The notes: generated by a model from the letters alone, not told the origin. DNA of 64,000 nt from Flavobacterium chilense (GCF_001602525.1 NZ_LSYT01000001.1:992001-1056000), one strand, 5' to 3'; positions 53,592 through 62,265 are shown, numbered from the stretch's first letter. A program made the numbers and translations.

Positions 53592-53943
53592 CTTTTAAAG
53601 ATAATTCTTCCCAGGAATGTAACTTTTCACCAGATTCCAGTAATATTGTTTTAGAATAGCCAGACACTATAATGTGATTTCCGGAATGTCCCATTTCCTG
53701 ATCAAAATCGATATTGGTCACTACTCCTAAAAAATTATTTTTTTCTTCGAGTATAATATGAACTACTTTTCCTAGCCATGCCTGTGCATTTTCAAGAGTA
53801 TATGCCAATGGACTCTCTACAACTGCATGTGGGACACGGATTTCGAATTGATGGTGAGAGTTGATTATTTGCTTTAATCTAATGTCTGTAAAATGAGATA
53901 TTTTTTTACTGTCTATTCCGAATATTATTGTTGGTGGTTTCAT
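53584..53943 (-). pseudogene. vgrG: VgrG, N-terminal part before a frameshift
   Basis: Encodes the first 119 residues of VgrG ('TIIFGIDSKKISHFTDIRLKQ', 'FEIRVPHAVVESPLAYTLENAQAWLGKVV'), ending '...LKDM' at a TAA (53584-53586). The homologous continuation 'VKEVVKNGAGEQL' sits in the next frame, so a one-base loss in 'gatatgtaaaag' is the simplest explanation. Total restored length would be about 590 residues, normal for a Bacteroidota VgrG. A sequencing error or a true frameshift cannot be told apart here. Confidence 0.8.
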
Positions 53944-54170
53944 AATTTATTTACGATTTATTTTATAGTAAATGATGTTTTTTTGAGTTCAAGAATTTTA
54001 TCCAAATGATTAAATTTCAATTTCTTTTAAAATGATTAATTTTTAGAATCAAAAGTCCTTATCTAGAAATAGAGAAGTAAAAAATATAAATACACAGAAA
54101 ATGTATATATGAAAGGTTATAGTTATCTTACCCACTCTTACCTAAAAGAAACTATTTATTACAAAACAGT

Positions 54171-54755
54171 TTATAATTTTATCACAGCATAAAAAACACA
54201 AAGCCCAATGCCCCAAGGTCCTAAAAAAAGTAAATTGGAAAATATTAATTCTTTTTTGGTTGGTATGTAGTTACGGTCAATATTTTCATGTGACCATTTT
54301 CGCCATTTTTCAGCAAAAAAGATTGTAGGCTTTAAATATGATCGCGCAAAGTCTTTAAAAAATAAATACGTCAATAAACGAAAGTAAATAATATAAAAAA
54401 AAGAAAAACTGACCGTTAAACAATTATAAAGACTATTATTGGTTATCAACATCAATATGAGATGTAGAAAAACAATCAAAAAACCTATGATTGCATATAA
54501 AACAAAGGCATTTAGGTTTAATATTTTTTGCGAATTGGTATAAAACCAAGACCATGAAAACAGACCAACTAAAAATGAAAAAAAATTAAAATTACAAGGA
54601 CGTATATAATAACTAAGTAATGCCACAAGATATATCGCAATAATACTTGTAATAGTTAGTAAATATGGTAGAAATGGAGTTATATCTATTTTTTTATTCA
54701 AAATAGTCTGTCTACAAGTTTCATGTTGTTTAACACTGTATTTTTTATATTCCAT
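54171..54755 (-). CDS. Hypothetical membrane protein, 194 aa
   Basis: A membrane protein of unknown family with about five hydrophobic segments: 'YLLTITSIIAIYLVALLSYYI', 'FFSFLVGLFSWSWFY', 'AFVLYAIIGFLIVFLHLILMLI', 'SFSFFYIIYFRLLTYLFF' and 'LLFLGPWGIGLCVFYAVI'. Start at ATG 54755 is plausible, although the frame stays open about 30 codons upstream. It follows the tandem immunity-like membrane genes but is not their paralogue. An immunity role is possible from location only. Confidence 0.5.
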   Translation of the reverse strand: MEYKKYSVKQHETCRQTILNKKIDITPFLPYLLTITSIIAIYLVALLSYYIRPCNFNFFSFLVGLFSWSWFYTNSQKILNLNAFVLYAIIGFLIVFLHLILMLITNNSLYNCLTVSFSFFYIIYFRLLTYLFFKDFARSYLKPTIFFAEKWRKWSHENIDRNYIPTKKELIFSNLLFLGPWGIGLCVFYAVIKL

Positions 54756-54864
54756 ATTGTTAGAATTTAAAGAAGTTTGTTTCTTGTAATTACCATAAGC
54801 TGCAATTCTAAGTTTTTAAAAGATAAATGAACGAGTCATTATATTATCTCCATACAAATCTATA

Positions 54865-55224
54865 TTACCACATAAATTTTCCATTTCTTAAAATATTGAG
54901 ACAAACAAAGTTTACTGCCAAATCGATTATTATCACTGAAGCAATTAAAAATTTAGTTTTTATTGGCATACTATAATTTTTAACATACTCATACTTAATA
55001 TTTGCATAAGAAAAAGAAAACATAATCACACAAAAAGCAAATACCCCCACATAATAATAGGCACTAACATCTATAAAATAAAAAGATATTATTTCTAAAT
55101 TGGTTATAAAAATGAATGATAAAACCAATATTGGAAACATACGCCAATAATCCTTTCTATCTTCATGAAAATAAATATACATTTTAGAAAAAAAGATAAA
55201 CATCGGTTCCAGTATTTTTTTCAT
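54865..55224 (-). CDS. Tandem paralogous membrane protein 3 (putative immunity)
   Basis: Third copy of a ~120-residue membrane protein family in this array. It starts MKKILEPMFIFFSKMYIYF at ATG 55224 (an upstream TTG at 55230 is less likely), has three hydrophobic segments, the shared motifs 'HEDRKDYWRMFP' and 'NIKYEYVKNYSMPIKTKF', and the same ending NGKFMW as copy 1. It is preceded by a short toxin-tail remnant (55232-55290). A role in resisting the toxin encoded at 56199-57116 is inferred. Confidence 0.65.
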   Translation of the reverse strand: MKKILEPMFIFFSKMYIYFHEDRKDYWRMFPILVLSFIFITNLEIISFYFIDVSAYYYVGVFAFCVIMFSFSYANIKYEYVKNYSMPIKTKFLIASVIIIDLAVNFVCLNILRNGKFMW

Positions 55225-55231
55225 AAACAAA

Positions 55232-55290
55232 TCAATTAATTATTATTTTATGTGTTATATTGACTCGCGTTTTATCTATTTTAATATGTC
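55232..55290 (-). pseudogene. Toxin-tail remnant, copy 3
   Basis: Codons reading 'IKIDKTRVN...IIIN' then TGA at 55232, matching the tail of the intact toxin ('VKIDKTQVYKQGVK'). It ends 8 bases before the start of the third immunity-like gene. Confidence 0.65.
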
Positions 55291-55334
55291 TTTTTTAAAG
55301 ATAAATTTTAATAAAGAACCATTTCCTTCATAAA

Positions 55335-55691
55335 TTATATTTTTTTTAAAATATTAGTAACAAGTAAATTAGCAATTAAATTTATAACAATTGATAAACA
55401 AATAATGACCTTTGTTTTTTTTGACATCTCATAATTCTTCACATAGTCATATTTTATATTTCTAAATAATATAAAAAAAAAAATGATAAAAAAAGCAGGG
55501 ACTAAAATACCAAAATCCGTTTTAAAGCCGTACACTTTTTTTAAATAAAAGGATATTGTTGCTTCATTTAGACTAAATATAGTTGCTAAAATTAATGATG
55601 GAAACATACGCCAATACTCCTTTTTATCTTCATAAAAATGTATATATATTTTAGAAAAACAAACAAATACAGGTTCTGTTATTTTTGTCAT
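55335..55691 (-). CDS. Tandem paralogous membrane protein 2 (putative immunity)
   Basis: Second family copy, 118 residues, starting MTKITEPVFVCFSKIYIHF with three hydrophobic segments and the shared motifs 'YEDKKEYWRMFPSLILATIFSLN' and 'NIKYDYVKNYEMSKKTK'. It lacks the NGKFMW end. The gene starts 2 bases after a toxin-tail remnant stop (55694). It is the most diverged copy and may recognise a variant toxin. Confidence 0.65.
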   Translation of the reverse strand: MTKITEPVFVCFSKIYIHFYEDKKEYWRMFPSLILATIFSLNEATISFYLKKVYGFKTDFGILVPAFFIIFFFILFRNIKYDYVKNYEMSKKTKVIICLSIVINLIANLLVTNILKKI

Positions 55692-55693
55692 GA

Positions 55694-55795
55694 TTATTTA
55701 ACTTTTATTTTGTACTCTTTTGAATCTATTCGCGTATTATCAATTTTTACTTTTGCTTCTTCATAAATATTTTTCTTTTTATTATTTACAAGCTT
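55694..55795 (-). pseudogene. Toxin-tail remnant, copy 2
   Basis: About 33 codons reading 'NIYEEAKVKIDNTRIDSKE' to a TAA at 55694, matching the intact toxin's 'NIYESAKVKIDKTQVYKQG'. It has no start or toxin body. Confidence 0.7.
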
Positions 55796-55827
55796 ACTTC
55801 TTTAAACGATCTTTCCTACCCATATCT

Positions 55828-56196
55828 CTACCACATAAATTTTCCATTTCGTGAAATATTGGCAAAAACAAAAACCATAACAAGATCAATTAAAATAAGT
55901 ATACTAATTACCCACTTTGTTTTAATAGACATTTTATAATTTTTCACATACTCATATTTTATGTTTCTATATAAAAGAAGAAAAAAAACAGCTATAGAAA
56001 TAGGGAACCAAAGACCGAAATCTATATTAACTCCTTCAATTTTATTCAAATAAAAAAATATTGTCTGTAAATTAAGAGTAAATAGAGTAGCTAAAATCAC
56101 AGATGGAAATATTGCCCAATAATCTTTTTTATCCTCATAAAAATGGATATACATTTTAGAAAAATAAATAAATACTGGTTCTGTTATTTTTCTCAT
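55828..56196 (-). CDS. Tandem paralogous membrane protein 1 (cognate putative immunity)
   Basis: First family copy, 122 residues, from ATG 56196 (MRKITEPVFIYFSKMYIHF; GTG at 56202 is an alternative that would overlap the toxin stop). Three hydrophobic segments: ~27-47, ~57-77 and ~92-112. It begins 2 bases after the toxin stop codon, so translation is coupled. A small polytopic membrane protein immediately behind a membrane-active toxin is the usual layout for immunity to pore formers. Confidence 0.7.
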   Translation of the reverse strand: MRKITEPVFIYFSKMYIHFYEDKKDYWAIFPSVILATLFTLNLQTIFFYLNKIEGVNIDFGLWFPISIAVFFLLLYRNIKYEYVKNYKMSIKTKWVISILILIDLVMVFVFANISRNGKFMW

Positions 56197-56198
56197 AA

Positions 56199-57116
56199 TC
56201 ACTTACTTACAAATTTAACCCCTTGTTTATACACTTGGGTTTTATCAATTTTTACTTTTGCCGACTCATAAATATTTTCCGGTTTAGGACTAAAATATTT
56301 ATCTTTAGTGTCAGTCCTAATTAATATAAAATAAACTCCAGCAACAAATGCGCCTGGACCAGTAAATGATAGTATTGTCATAGCAATATCTAAAGCAAGT
56401 ATTTCTCCAGAAATTTTTTTAGCTTCGTATTCTTTATAAGATAAATAAATACCAATTAAACCAGCACTTACACCAAGTCCTTTTGCAACTCTTGCAACGC
56501 TTTTTAATGCACTGACACTTTCTGCTGTCCCTTTTACATATATTTTACCATCGCTAATAGCTCCAACAGTACCATTCCCTATTTTATCAAACTTAAAGTC
56601 TTTTTCCATAGTGAACGTAGACTTAACTTTATCTATGATAGATTCATGCGTAATTGCATCTGCAATTTTATTAAACTCATAACTCCCCTGCGGATGAAAA
56701 CTTGTTATCTCAAAACCTTTTAATCTTGCGCTGCCTTTTACACCCCCTATATATTCATCTAAGCCCACGCCAATTCCAGTAAATATTACACTAGTAACAA
56801 ATGCCGATTGCGCATTGCTTTTTGCTTCCTCTCTGTTTAAAACTATTACTTCGTCGAGAACAGAACTTTGGGTCCAGGTGCCATCTTTGTTTCCTCGATA
56901 AATTTTATTATCGGCACTACTAAAATAAATTTCACCTTCTAAAGCTACCCTATGTGGCACAGTAGAGAAAAAATTATCATGATGATCTTTTGTTTCTCTT
57001 TTTTTCAACTTTACAGATAATGTATCCTTTCTTTCCCAAATATTTTCTTTTAAAAAATCACTTTTATCAAAAGGATCTCTTTTTTTTTCTTTTCCACATT
57101 CTACCTTTCTAAACAT
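56199..57116 (-). CDS. Putative membrane-active type VI effector
   Basis: I do not recognise a family. The 305 residues have a charged, cysteine-poor N-terminal ~90 (KEKKRDPFDKSDF...), with 'GEIYFSSADNKIYRGNKDGTW', then glycine-rich hydrophobic stretches: 'AFVTSVIFTGIGVGLDEYIGG' near 102-124, 'LGVSAGLIGIYLSY' near 215-230 and 'IAMTILSFTGPGAFVAGVYFILI' near 242-265. The last pair could form a helical hairpin, as in colicin-type pore formers. It lies 120-odd bases downstream of the TssD stop and is followed by three tandem membrane proteins that look like immunity genes. The toxin call rests on layout. Confidence 0.55.
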   Translation of the reverse strand: MFRKVECGKEKKRDPFDKSDFLKENIWERKDTLSVKLKKRETKDHHDNFFSTVPHRVALEGEIYFSSADNKIYRGNKDGTWTQSSVLDEVIVLNREEAKSNAQSAFVTSVIFTGIGVGLDEYIGGVKGSARLKGFEITSFHPQGSYEFNKIADAITHESIIDKVKSTFTMEKDFKFDKIGNGTVGAISDGKIYVKGTAESVSALKSVARVAKGLGVSAGLIGIYLSYKEYEAKKISGEILALDIAMTILSFTGPGAFVAGVYFILIRTDTKDKYFSPKPENIYESAKVKIDKTQVYKQGVKFVSK

Positions 57117-57185
57117 AACAACAACTTAGTTTTACTTTAGTTTAAAATCAACAGTTTGGACACTTATGATAAATTACATGTATAA

Positions 57186-57210
57186 AAACAAGAAGCGGTG
57201 CATGACCGCT
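57186..57210 (-). terminator. Possible terminator after tssD
   Basis: AGCGGT and ACCGCT form a 6-bp stem around CATGC; on the minus strand TCTTGTTTTTA follows. It lies about 20 bases after the tssD stop and may reduce read-through into the toxin gene. Confidence 0.6.
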
Positions 57211-57228
57211 CCTTGCAAATTGAGGTAA

Positions 57229-57624
57229 TTAGATTTTAGCCCAATTGTTATCTAAAGTTGCATTTCCTAATGTAATTTTCTCTGCTGAGAAAGTAATCTC
57301 AGTAGTCATTGGAGTTTCAGCCAAAGCGTCAAGTTGTTCGCTGAAGAATACAATAAAAGCATTTTCAAAAGAAAGTTCTTTCATTACTTGTTCAGAATCT
57401 GCTTTGAAAAATTTTACTTTTCCGTTTACTGGTTTGTGCTGACTGTTTACTGCCTGTTCAATAACAGTAGTGTTGTCTGTAGATTTTAACCTTAGGTTTA
57501 ATCTGCCTCCTTTAATTTCTGATGAAACAGCTCCTTTACCATCAGTATGTCTTAACATATCAACTTTTGAAAATAATACCTGATACTCGTTTCCTTCGAA
57601 TTCTAAAATTGCTTTAAATGCCAT
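57229..57624 (-). CDS. tssD: Type VI secretion tube protein TssD (Hcp)
   Basis: A 131-residue Bacteroidota Hcp, whose hexameric rings stack to form the secreted tube. Starting at ATG 57624 the protein reads MAFKAILEFEGNEYQVLFSK, and contains the family stretches 'GGRLNLRLKSTDNT', 'PVNGKVKFFKADSEQVMKELSFENAFIVFFSEQ' and 'TEITFSAEKITLGNATLDNNW'. The longer frame to 57696 is not used in relatives. It lies alone between terminators, consistent with strong separate expression. The structural type VI genes (sheath, baseplate, ClpV) are not in this window. Confidence 0.93.
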   Translation of the reverse strand: MAFKAILEFEGNEYQVLFSKVDMLRHTDGKGAVSSEIKGGRLNLRLKSTDNTTVIEQAVNSQHKPVNGKVKFFKADSEQVMKELSFENAFIVFFSEQLDALAETPMTTEITFSAEKITLGNATLDNNWAKI

Positions 57625-57697
57625 AATAAAAATAATTAAGTTGTTAAAAAAATGTTTTTTAGAACCCTCTTTATTTTGTATGACTAGTATTAACAAA

Positions 57698-57739
57698 AAA
57701 AAAGAGGTATTCTACATGATTTTAGAATACCTCTTTTTT
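57698..57739. terminator. Strong bidirectional terminator upstream of tssD
   Basis: AAAAAAGAGGTATTCTA and TAGAATACCTCTTTTTT are exact reverse complements around 8 nt. It separates the exported 134-aa gene from tssD. The remaining gap 57740-57994 shows no gene; it is AT-rich and may hold regulatory sequence. Confidence 0.88.
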
Positions 57740-57994
57740 GTACTGATGTACTTTTTTTTAATTGCTTCTTGTAGGAAGATGAGGGTGATTCGCAATCAAT
57801 AATTTGTACGAATATACAAATACAAATTAAAAAAACAAGTCAATTAGTAATATTTTTCACAAAAAAAAGCAAAATAATTTACTCGAGAACAGTTTAAATA
57901 TGTAAGAATACTGTATTTACTGGGGGTGCCGGAAATTTAAGTAATTTCTTAAACATTAAATATTAGTTTAAAAAATATCCGATCTGCCTGGTTT

Positions 57995-58396
57995 TTATTT
58001 TTTTAATATTTTTTTTATGAATTTATCCAATTCTTTGGATTCATAAAAGTCAAGACACATACTAGTAATTGTATTACTACTGCCACTTTCAGAATAATAA
58101 GGACTTTCAATCAGATAAAAACCTCCAGCCATTTTTTCTGTAAAACTTCGAATCTTTTCTCTATCATGTTCTGTAATTTTACCTAATTCAATAAATTCTT
58201 TGATTGATTTATCACTTATCTGAAATTTATCATTTAAGTATTTTTCATCAAATCTGACATTGTTAACATAAATACAATTACAATAGGCATATCTCTTTAT
58301 AAATTTTACTTTAATATCAACTGTTTGAGCAGAACTCATAGTAGTAAGTAAAATAATATTTATGTAAAAAAATGATTTTATTATTTTAGTTCCCAT
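57995..58396 (-). CDS. Exported hypothetical protein, putative immunity
   Basis: From ATG 58396 the protein is 133 residues with a signal peptide (IIKSFFYINIILLTTMSSAQ). The mature part has Cys pairs ('YAYCNCIYVNNV', 'SMCLDFYESKELDKFIKKI') and 'GGFYLIESPYYSESG'. I do not recognise the family. It lies 53 bases downstream of another exported gene behind the metzincin effector, so both may be periplasmic immunity proteins. Confidence 0.55.
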   Translation of the reverse strand: MGTKIIKSFFYINIILLTTMSSAQTVDIKVKFIKRYAYCNCIYVNNVRFDEKYLNDKFQISDKSIKEFIELGKITEHDREKIRSFTEKMAGGFYLIESPYYSESGSSNTITSMCLDFYESKELDKFIKKILKK

Positions 58397-58449
58397 ACTT
58401 TTACTCACCTGTTTATATAACATAATTTTTTCTTAACAGGATGATATGT

Positions 58450-59406
58450 TTAGTAACACGGTTCATTCTTATTAAATATACAGTATGGAAAACGGACATC
58501 TACCAAGTCTTTTAAATTATATGTTTTTGTACTGTCTATTGAGCCATTTTTATTATAATATTTCCATTCTCCAAATTTGAAATTGTTTTTTATTTCACCT
58601 TCAGATTTTAAAATGGGTGTTGTTCTAACCCCCATGCTCTTTTCATTTTTTGGATAATTGTACTCTATATAATGTCCATTCCCTTTTAGAAGCTCATTTT
58701 TTACTTCAGATATTGCTTTTATATTTCCTTCTTTGTCATAATAATAACTTTTCCCTGATGGAATAGGATCATTAATAATTTGAATTTCATGTCCTTCAAT
58801 AAGCCCGTTATTTATACGTATAAAATGAATCGTTGTTTCATCGCGGAATACTAATCTCATATTTTTAATGACACCGTTTTTACAAGCAAGTTTTCCTGAT
58901 TTTAAGAAAAAATCTTTTTTAAACTGCTCTATCGAATGATACTCTGCCAGGTTTATATTAGAAAATTTATAATCTTCTAAATTATCACAGGTATTAAAAT
59001 TATATTCTTTTCTATAAATAAGTTTACCTCTGCTCCATTTTTCTTTTTTTATAATTTTCCCATTCTTATCATAGTAGATCCAGATTCCCTGATATTTACC
59101 TTCTAAAAACTCTCCTTCCGCACATGTATATTGAATTAAACTTTGATTATCTCCTATTTGTGAATAATGCGTAAAAAGCTTTATTTTTCCATCGATTATA
59201 TTACATCTATCATCGATTACCCAGCAATACAAGCTGTCAGAGTTTTGTTTTAACTCTCCTAAACTTATTATGAGATATCCTTTTTGTGTATTGTGAATTG
59301 GTTTTACATCCTTCAATTCCTCCTTAGGTTTTGACGGTTTTTCAAACTTCTGCTGAGCATTACAAAAATTTAAAAAAAATATTATTAAAAAAAACATCAA
59401 TCTCAT
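58450..59406 (-). CDS. Exported MORN/YwqK-like repeat protein, putative immunity
   Basis: From ATG 59406 (MRLMFFLIIFFLNFCNAQ) this is an exported protein of 318 residues; the frame to 59436 would overlap the effector gene. It carries antitoxin YwqK/MORN-like repeats: 'GEFLEGKYQGIWIYYDKNGKIIKKEKW', 'SYYYDKEGNIKAISEV' and 'NFKFGEWKYYNKNGSIDSTK'. It starts 4 bases after the metzincin effector stop, so it is the best candidate for the cognate periplasmic immunity protein. Confidence 0.65.
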   Translation of the reverse strand: MRLMFFLIIFFLNFCNAQQKFEKPSKPKEELKDVKPIHNTQKGYLIISLGELKQNSDSLYCWVIDDRCNIIDGKIKLFTHYSQIGDNQSLIQYTCAEGEFLEGKYQGIWIYYDKNGKIIKKEKWSRGKLIYRKEYNFNTCDNLEDYKFSNINLAEYHSIEQFKKDFFLKSGKLACKNGVIKNMRLVFRDETTIHFIRINNGLIEGHEIQIINDPIPSGKSYYYDKEGNIKAISEVKNELLKGNGHYIEYNYPKNEKSMGVRTTPILKSEGEIKNNFKFGEWKYYNKNGSIDSTKTYNLKDLVDVRFPYCIFNKNEPCY

Positions 59407-59410
59407 AAAA

Positions 59411-61516
59411 CTATTTATTTTCTGTTGTACTTCCATAATAACTTTTTACATCATTTTGTATTATCTCCCATTGCCAGTGCGTCAAGATGTTTATCTTGGA
59501 TGAATAATCCATAATGTTTAGAGTCGATTTTTTGATGAATTTGTATTTATTATTTTTATATACATTCAAATTATCTTTTTGTCTTTTTAATGATTTATCA
59601 ATCTTTTCATTATATAATTTTATATCATCATTGTTTTTATTATTTCTTTTTGTAATTTCATCTATTTCATCGTTGATAGCTTTCGTTTTTTTATTTTGAT
59701 CTTTTAAATCATCAATTCTTACTTGTGCTTCTTTTTTATATGGATAGGTTGGCTTTTTCATTTCCATAGTCCATTTATCTATTTCCAACTTTCTTATTCT
59801 TATAGCTTCTTCATTGGATTTTTTTGCTGCGGCATTCTTTTTAATATTTTCGTCATTGGATTTTTTAGCATTTATATTTGTTTCTTTAGTATTTTCATTA
59901 GACTTAATACCATTTTTTAAATCATTCAAATATGTTTCATTTTTTGTCAATTCAGTAACATCATTAACATCGCTCCAAAAAGTATGTTCCAATCCTAAAG
60001 CATGAGCAATCTCATGAGCATAAGTAGATTTATTTGTAAGGTTGGAAGCAAAAACAATTGCTTCTCTAAAATTTACAGGCTGTGTTCTGCTTACTCCTCC
60101 TTCCTTATCATTGGAGTCTTTATTAATATTGGTAATAAATAATAAAATACCTCTAAATTTTTTTCCATCTGTCTCAAAAGTATTTTTATACTCTCTTAGA
60201 AATTTATCCAGGATATGTTCATACTCAACATTTTTTTGCTCCTCTCCATCATCATCAATATAAGATACTTTTCCACCAGCCGGATCTTTTCTATTGGTAA
60301 AATAATTTCCAGTTTTATTATAGAATATTCCATCCCAGGATGTTTCGTCGAAGGCAATACGGTATTTATTATCAACTTCTATTGTGGTTTTTATTAAAGC
60401 TTGATTAAGCGAATTTTTATTTAGATAATCTTCTATTTTATCAGTTTTGAAGTCAGAAATTAATTTTGAAATTTCAGCTTCTTTATTAGGAGTATCTTTT
60501 ACTACACAAACTAACCTAACAGACAAATCAAAAATATTCGTGTTATCTACTGCTATAATTTTCCCAACTTCCTTTTTATTTTTGTTAATTGGTGTGATAT
60601 CAACCTGTTTAGATGTTTTTATACATTTTATAGTAATTTCTTTTGGCATTCCATCTGGCGTATATTTAATGTTTTCATTTTTTTGACCATCTATTACAAC
60701 TTCATAAAAATCGTTTTTCATAAAAGAAATTTCACCTTTCGTTATATCTTCGCCTGTTTTTACAGGTTTGCAAATCATATTCAGCTTGATCTCTTGATTT
60801 ATTTGCATTAAACTTAACCAATATGCATAGTAAGGTATATTTAATGCCGTTTTTTTATAATCCTTTTTTATTTTATTCTTAATATCCGGAACAGTAACTA
60901 CGGATATATATTCTAATTTTGTATCATCAAAAACATATTCTAAATTACTAATATCATCTGTTTGAATCTTTAAAATATTATCAGAATCGTCACATTTTAA
61001 CCAATCGAAACCAAATTCACCATCATAGGTAGACAATAGCTCAAATTCTACAATTAAATCAACGTCAACTTCTTCCTGTGGCGGTACTGGCGCACCAGTA
61101 GTATCAATTTTTTCAATCTCGTTGCGTTGTGCAGAATCTGTAATTTTAATATCAACACCTCCATAATTACATTTTATGGTACTTTTAAGAAGCAACGGAA
61201 ACTCATCCTGAAAATATACGGTTCCCACGTCTTTCCAATCGGCAAGTTTCATTACTGAAGCACAAGGGCTGGAACTCTGAGGGCTTTTTTTACAGTTACC
61301 TTTGAAAACCAGACTTGTTTTATCTTTCTCTACTACGGTAGCTGTTCGTTTATCCTGTGTACTTGGCGTATCATAATTTACCTTTAGATCACCTGCCGGA
61401 ACTGTACATAAATCGCATTTAAGCTTGGCTCCATCAATTACAAATTTTAAACCATCTTCTGCCTCTTCTTTTTCCTCGCGTTCTTTTCGTTTTAAAGTAT
61501 TATCTGGTTTTGCCAT
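59411..61516 (-). CDS. DUF4280 PAAR-like metzincin protease effector
   Basis: A 701-residue protein joining a spike-tip domain to a protease. Residues ~25-135 are DUF4280 ('FVIDGAKLKCDLCTVPAGDL', 'CASVMKLADWKDVGTVYFQ', 'LLKSTIKCNYGG'), a PAAR-like fold that caps VgrG. A middle beta-rich region follows to ~480. The protease carries the zinc motif 'HEIAHALGLEHTF' (HExxHxxGxxH) near 505-515 and a Met-turn 'NIMDYS' near 675. Between them lies an unusual ~150-residue Asn/Lys/Glu-rich coiled-coil insert. The gene overlaps the 248-aa gene by one base. Likely a cell-wall or periplasmic protease delivered on the spike. Confidence 0.82.
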   Translation of the reverse strand: MAKPDNTLKRKEREEKEEAEDGLKFVIDGAKLKCDLCTVPAGDLKVNYDTPSTQDKRTATVVEKDKTSLVFKGNCKKSPQSSSPCASVMKLADWKDVGTVYFQDEFPLLLKSTIKCNYGGVDIKITDSAQRNEIEKIDTTGAPVPPQEEVDVDLIVEFELLSTYDGEFGFDWLKCDDSDNILKIQTDDISNLEYVFDDTKLEYISVVTVPDIKNKIKKDYKKTALNIPYYAYWLSLMQINQEIKLNMICKPVKTGEDITKGEISFMKNDFYEVVIDGQKNENIKYTPDGMPKEITIKCIKTSKQVDITPINKNKKEVGKIIAVDNTNIFDLSVRLVCVVKDTPNKEAEISKLISDFKTDKIEDYLNKNSLNQALIKTTIEVDNKYRIAFDETSWDGIFYNKTGNYFTNRKDPAGGKVSYIDDDGEEQKNVEYEHILDKFLREYKNTFETDGKKFRGILLFITNINKDSNDKEGGVSRTQPVNFREAIVFASNLTNKSTYAHEIAHALGLEHTFWSDVNDVTELTKNETYLNDLKNGIKSNENTKETNINAKKSNDENIKKNAAAKKSNEEAIRIRKLEIDKWTMEMKKPTYPYKKEAQVRIDDLKDQNKKTKAINDEIDEITKRNNKNNDDIKLYNEKIDKSLKRQKDNLNVYKNNKYKFIKKSTLNIMDYSSKINILTHWQWEIIQNDVKSYYGSTTENK

Positions 61517-62262
61517 TAAAGTGATGTTTTATTAATGTTATACAAAATGGTCGATTTTTCTTTTTCTATTTCTAATGTTGCCAATTCTATTTGATTTTCT
61601 CTATATTCGATAGTGCCATTATATTTTATAAAATTGGTTTCTTTAGTATTCTCAACAGCTTTACCTGTTATTAAATAAGTATCTGATTTTTCATCTCTTG
61701 GATAAAAGTGTTCTGTCATTACAATACTCCCGCAGTCTATTATTTTTCTTTGTCGTTCGACAGCAAACGAGTTTCTGTATAAACTTGTAAAATATAAACC
61801 AAACATTTTATAATCAGAAAAAAAGGATATCAGCTTTTTTTCTTCTTTTAATAAATTACTAATGTCCTGCATATAGGATTCTGCAACAAGTCCTACATTA
61901 TCTATGGCAAGTTTTACACGAATAATTTCCCAACGTTTTGACAGTTCTTCAAAATTTAATATTTTGATTATTTTGCCATACTCATTTATTTCTAATTCAA
62001 TTTCGTCAAATGCGGCTCCTATTCTTTTCAGAAAAATAATATTTTCTATAGAGATATTACTTGTGATTTCGATCTCAGAAAGAAATAACTGAAACAACAT
62101 ATCATTTTCGTCGTGTTTGTATCTCGTAATAGCAACTTTTCTTATATAAGTTACTTTCTTTATCTTTTTAGGATTAGAAAAATCTGTTGTGACAGTTTCA
62201 AATACAAAATCATTTATTTTATCAAGCTCAGGTAATATAATCTCGTAATCTAAATAATTCAT
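61516..62262 (-). CDS. Hypothetical type VI-associated protein, 248 aa
   Basis: I do not recognise the family. It has no signal peptide or membrane helix and alternates charged beta/alpha segments ('VAITRYKHDENDMLFQLFLSEIEI', 'WEIIRVKLAIDNVGLVAES', 'DCGSIVMTEHFYPRDEKSDTYLI'). It sits 3 bases after the Tle1-like gene and overlaps the DUF4280 effector start (TAATG). A cytoplasmic protein between two effectors would fit an adaptor that loads cargo, but immunity to the phospholipase is also possible. Confidence 0.55.
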   Translation of the reverse strand: MNYLDYEIILPELDKINDFVFETVTTDFSNPKKIKKVTYIRKVAITRYKHDENDMLFQLFLSEIEITSNISIENIIFLKRIGAAFDEIELEINEYGKIIKILNFEELSKRWEIIRVKLAIDNVGLVAESYMQDISNLLKEEKKLISFFSDYKMFGLYFTSLYRNSFAVERQRKIIDCGSIVMTEHFYPRDEKSDTYLITGKAVENTKETNFIKYNGTIEYRENQIELATLEIEKEKSTILYNINKTSL

Positions 62263-62265
62263 GCT

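Noticed and set aside
53575..53943. Programmed frameshifting in vgrG.
   Set aside because: The junction lacks a slippery heptamer or long homopolymer, and no clear stimulatory structure was seen; a mutation or sequencing error is simpler.
54171..54755. Fourth copy of the tandem immunity-like membrane proteins.
   Set aside because: It is membrane-spanning but longer, and lacks the shared 'EPVF', 'NIKYEYVKNY' and 'NGKFMW' motifs, so it is not a paralogue.
59514..60686. A series of Phe/Ser-rich plus-strand frames.
   Set aside because: They mirror the Lys/Asn-rich metzincin effector gene (AAA/AAT read as TTT/ATT) and have no start context.
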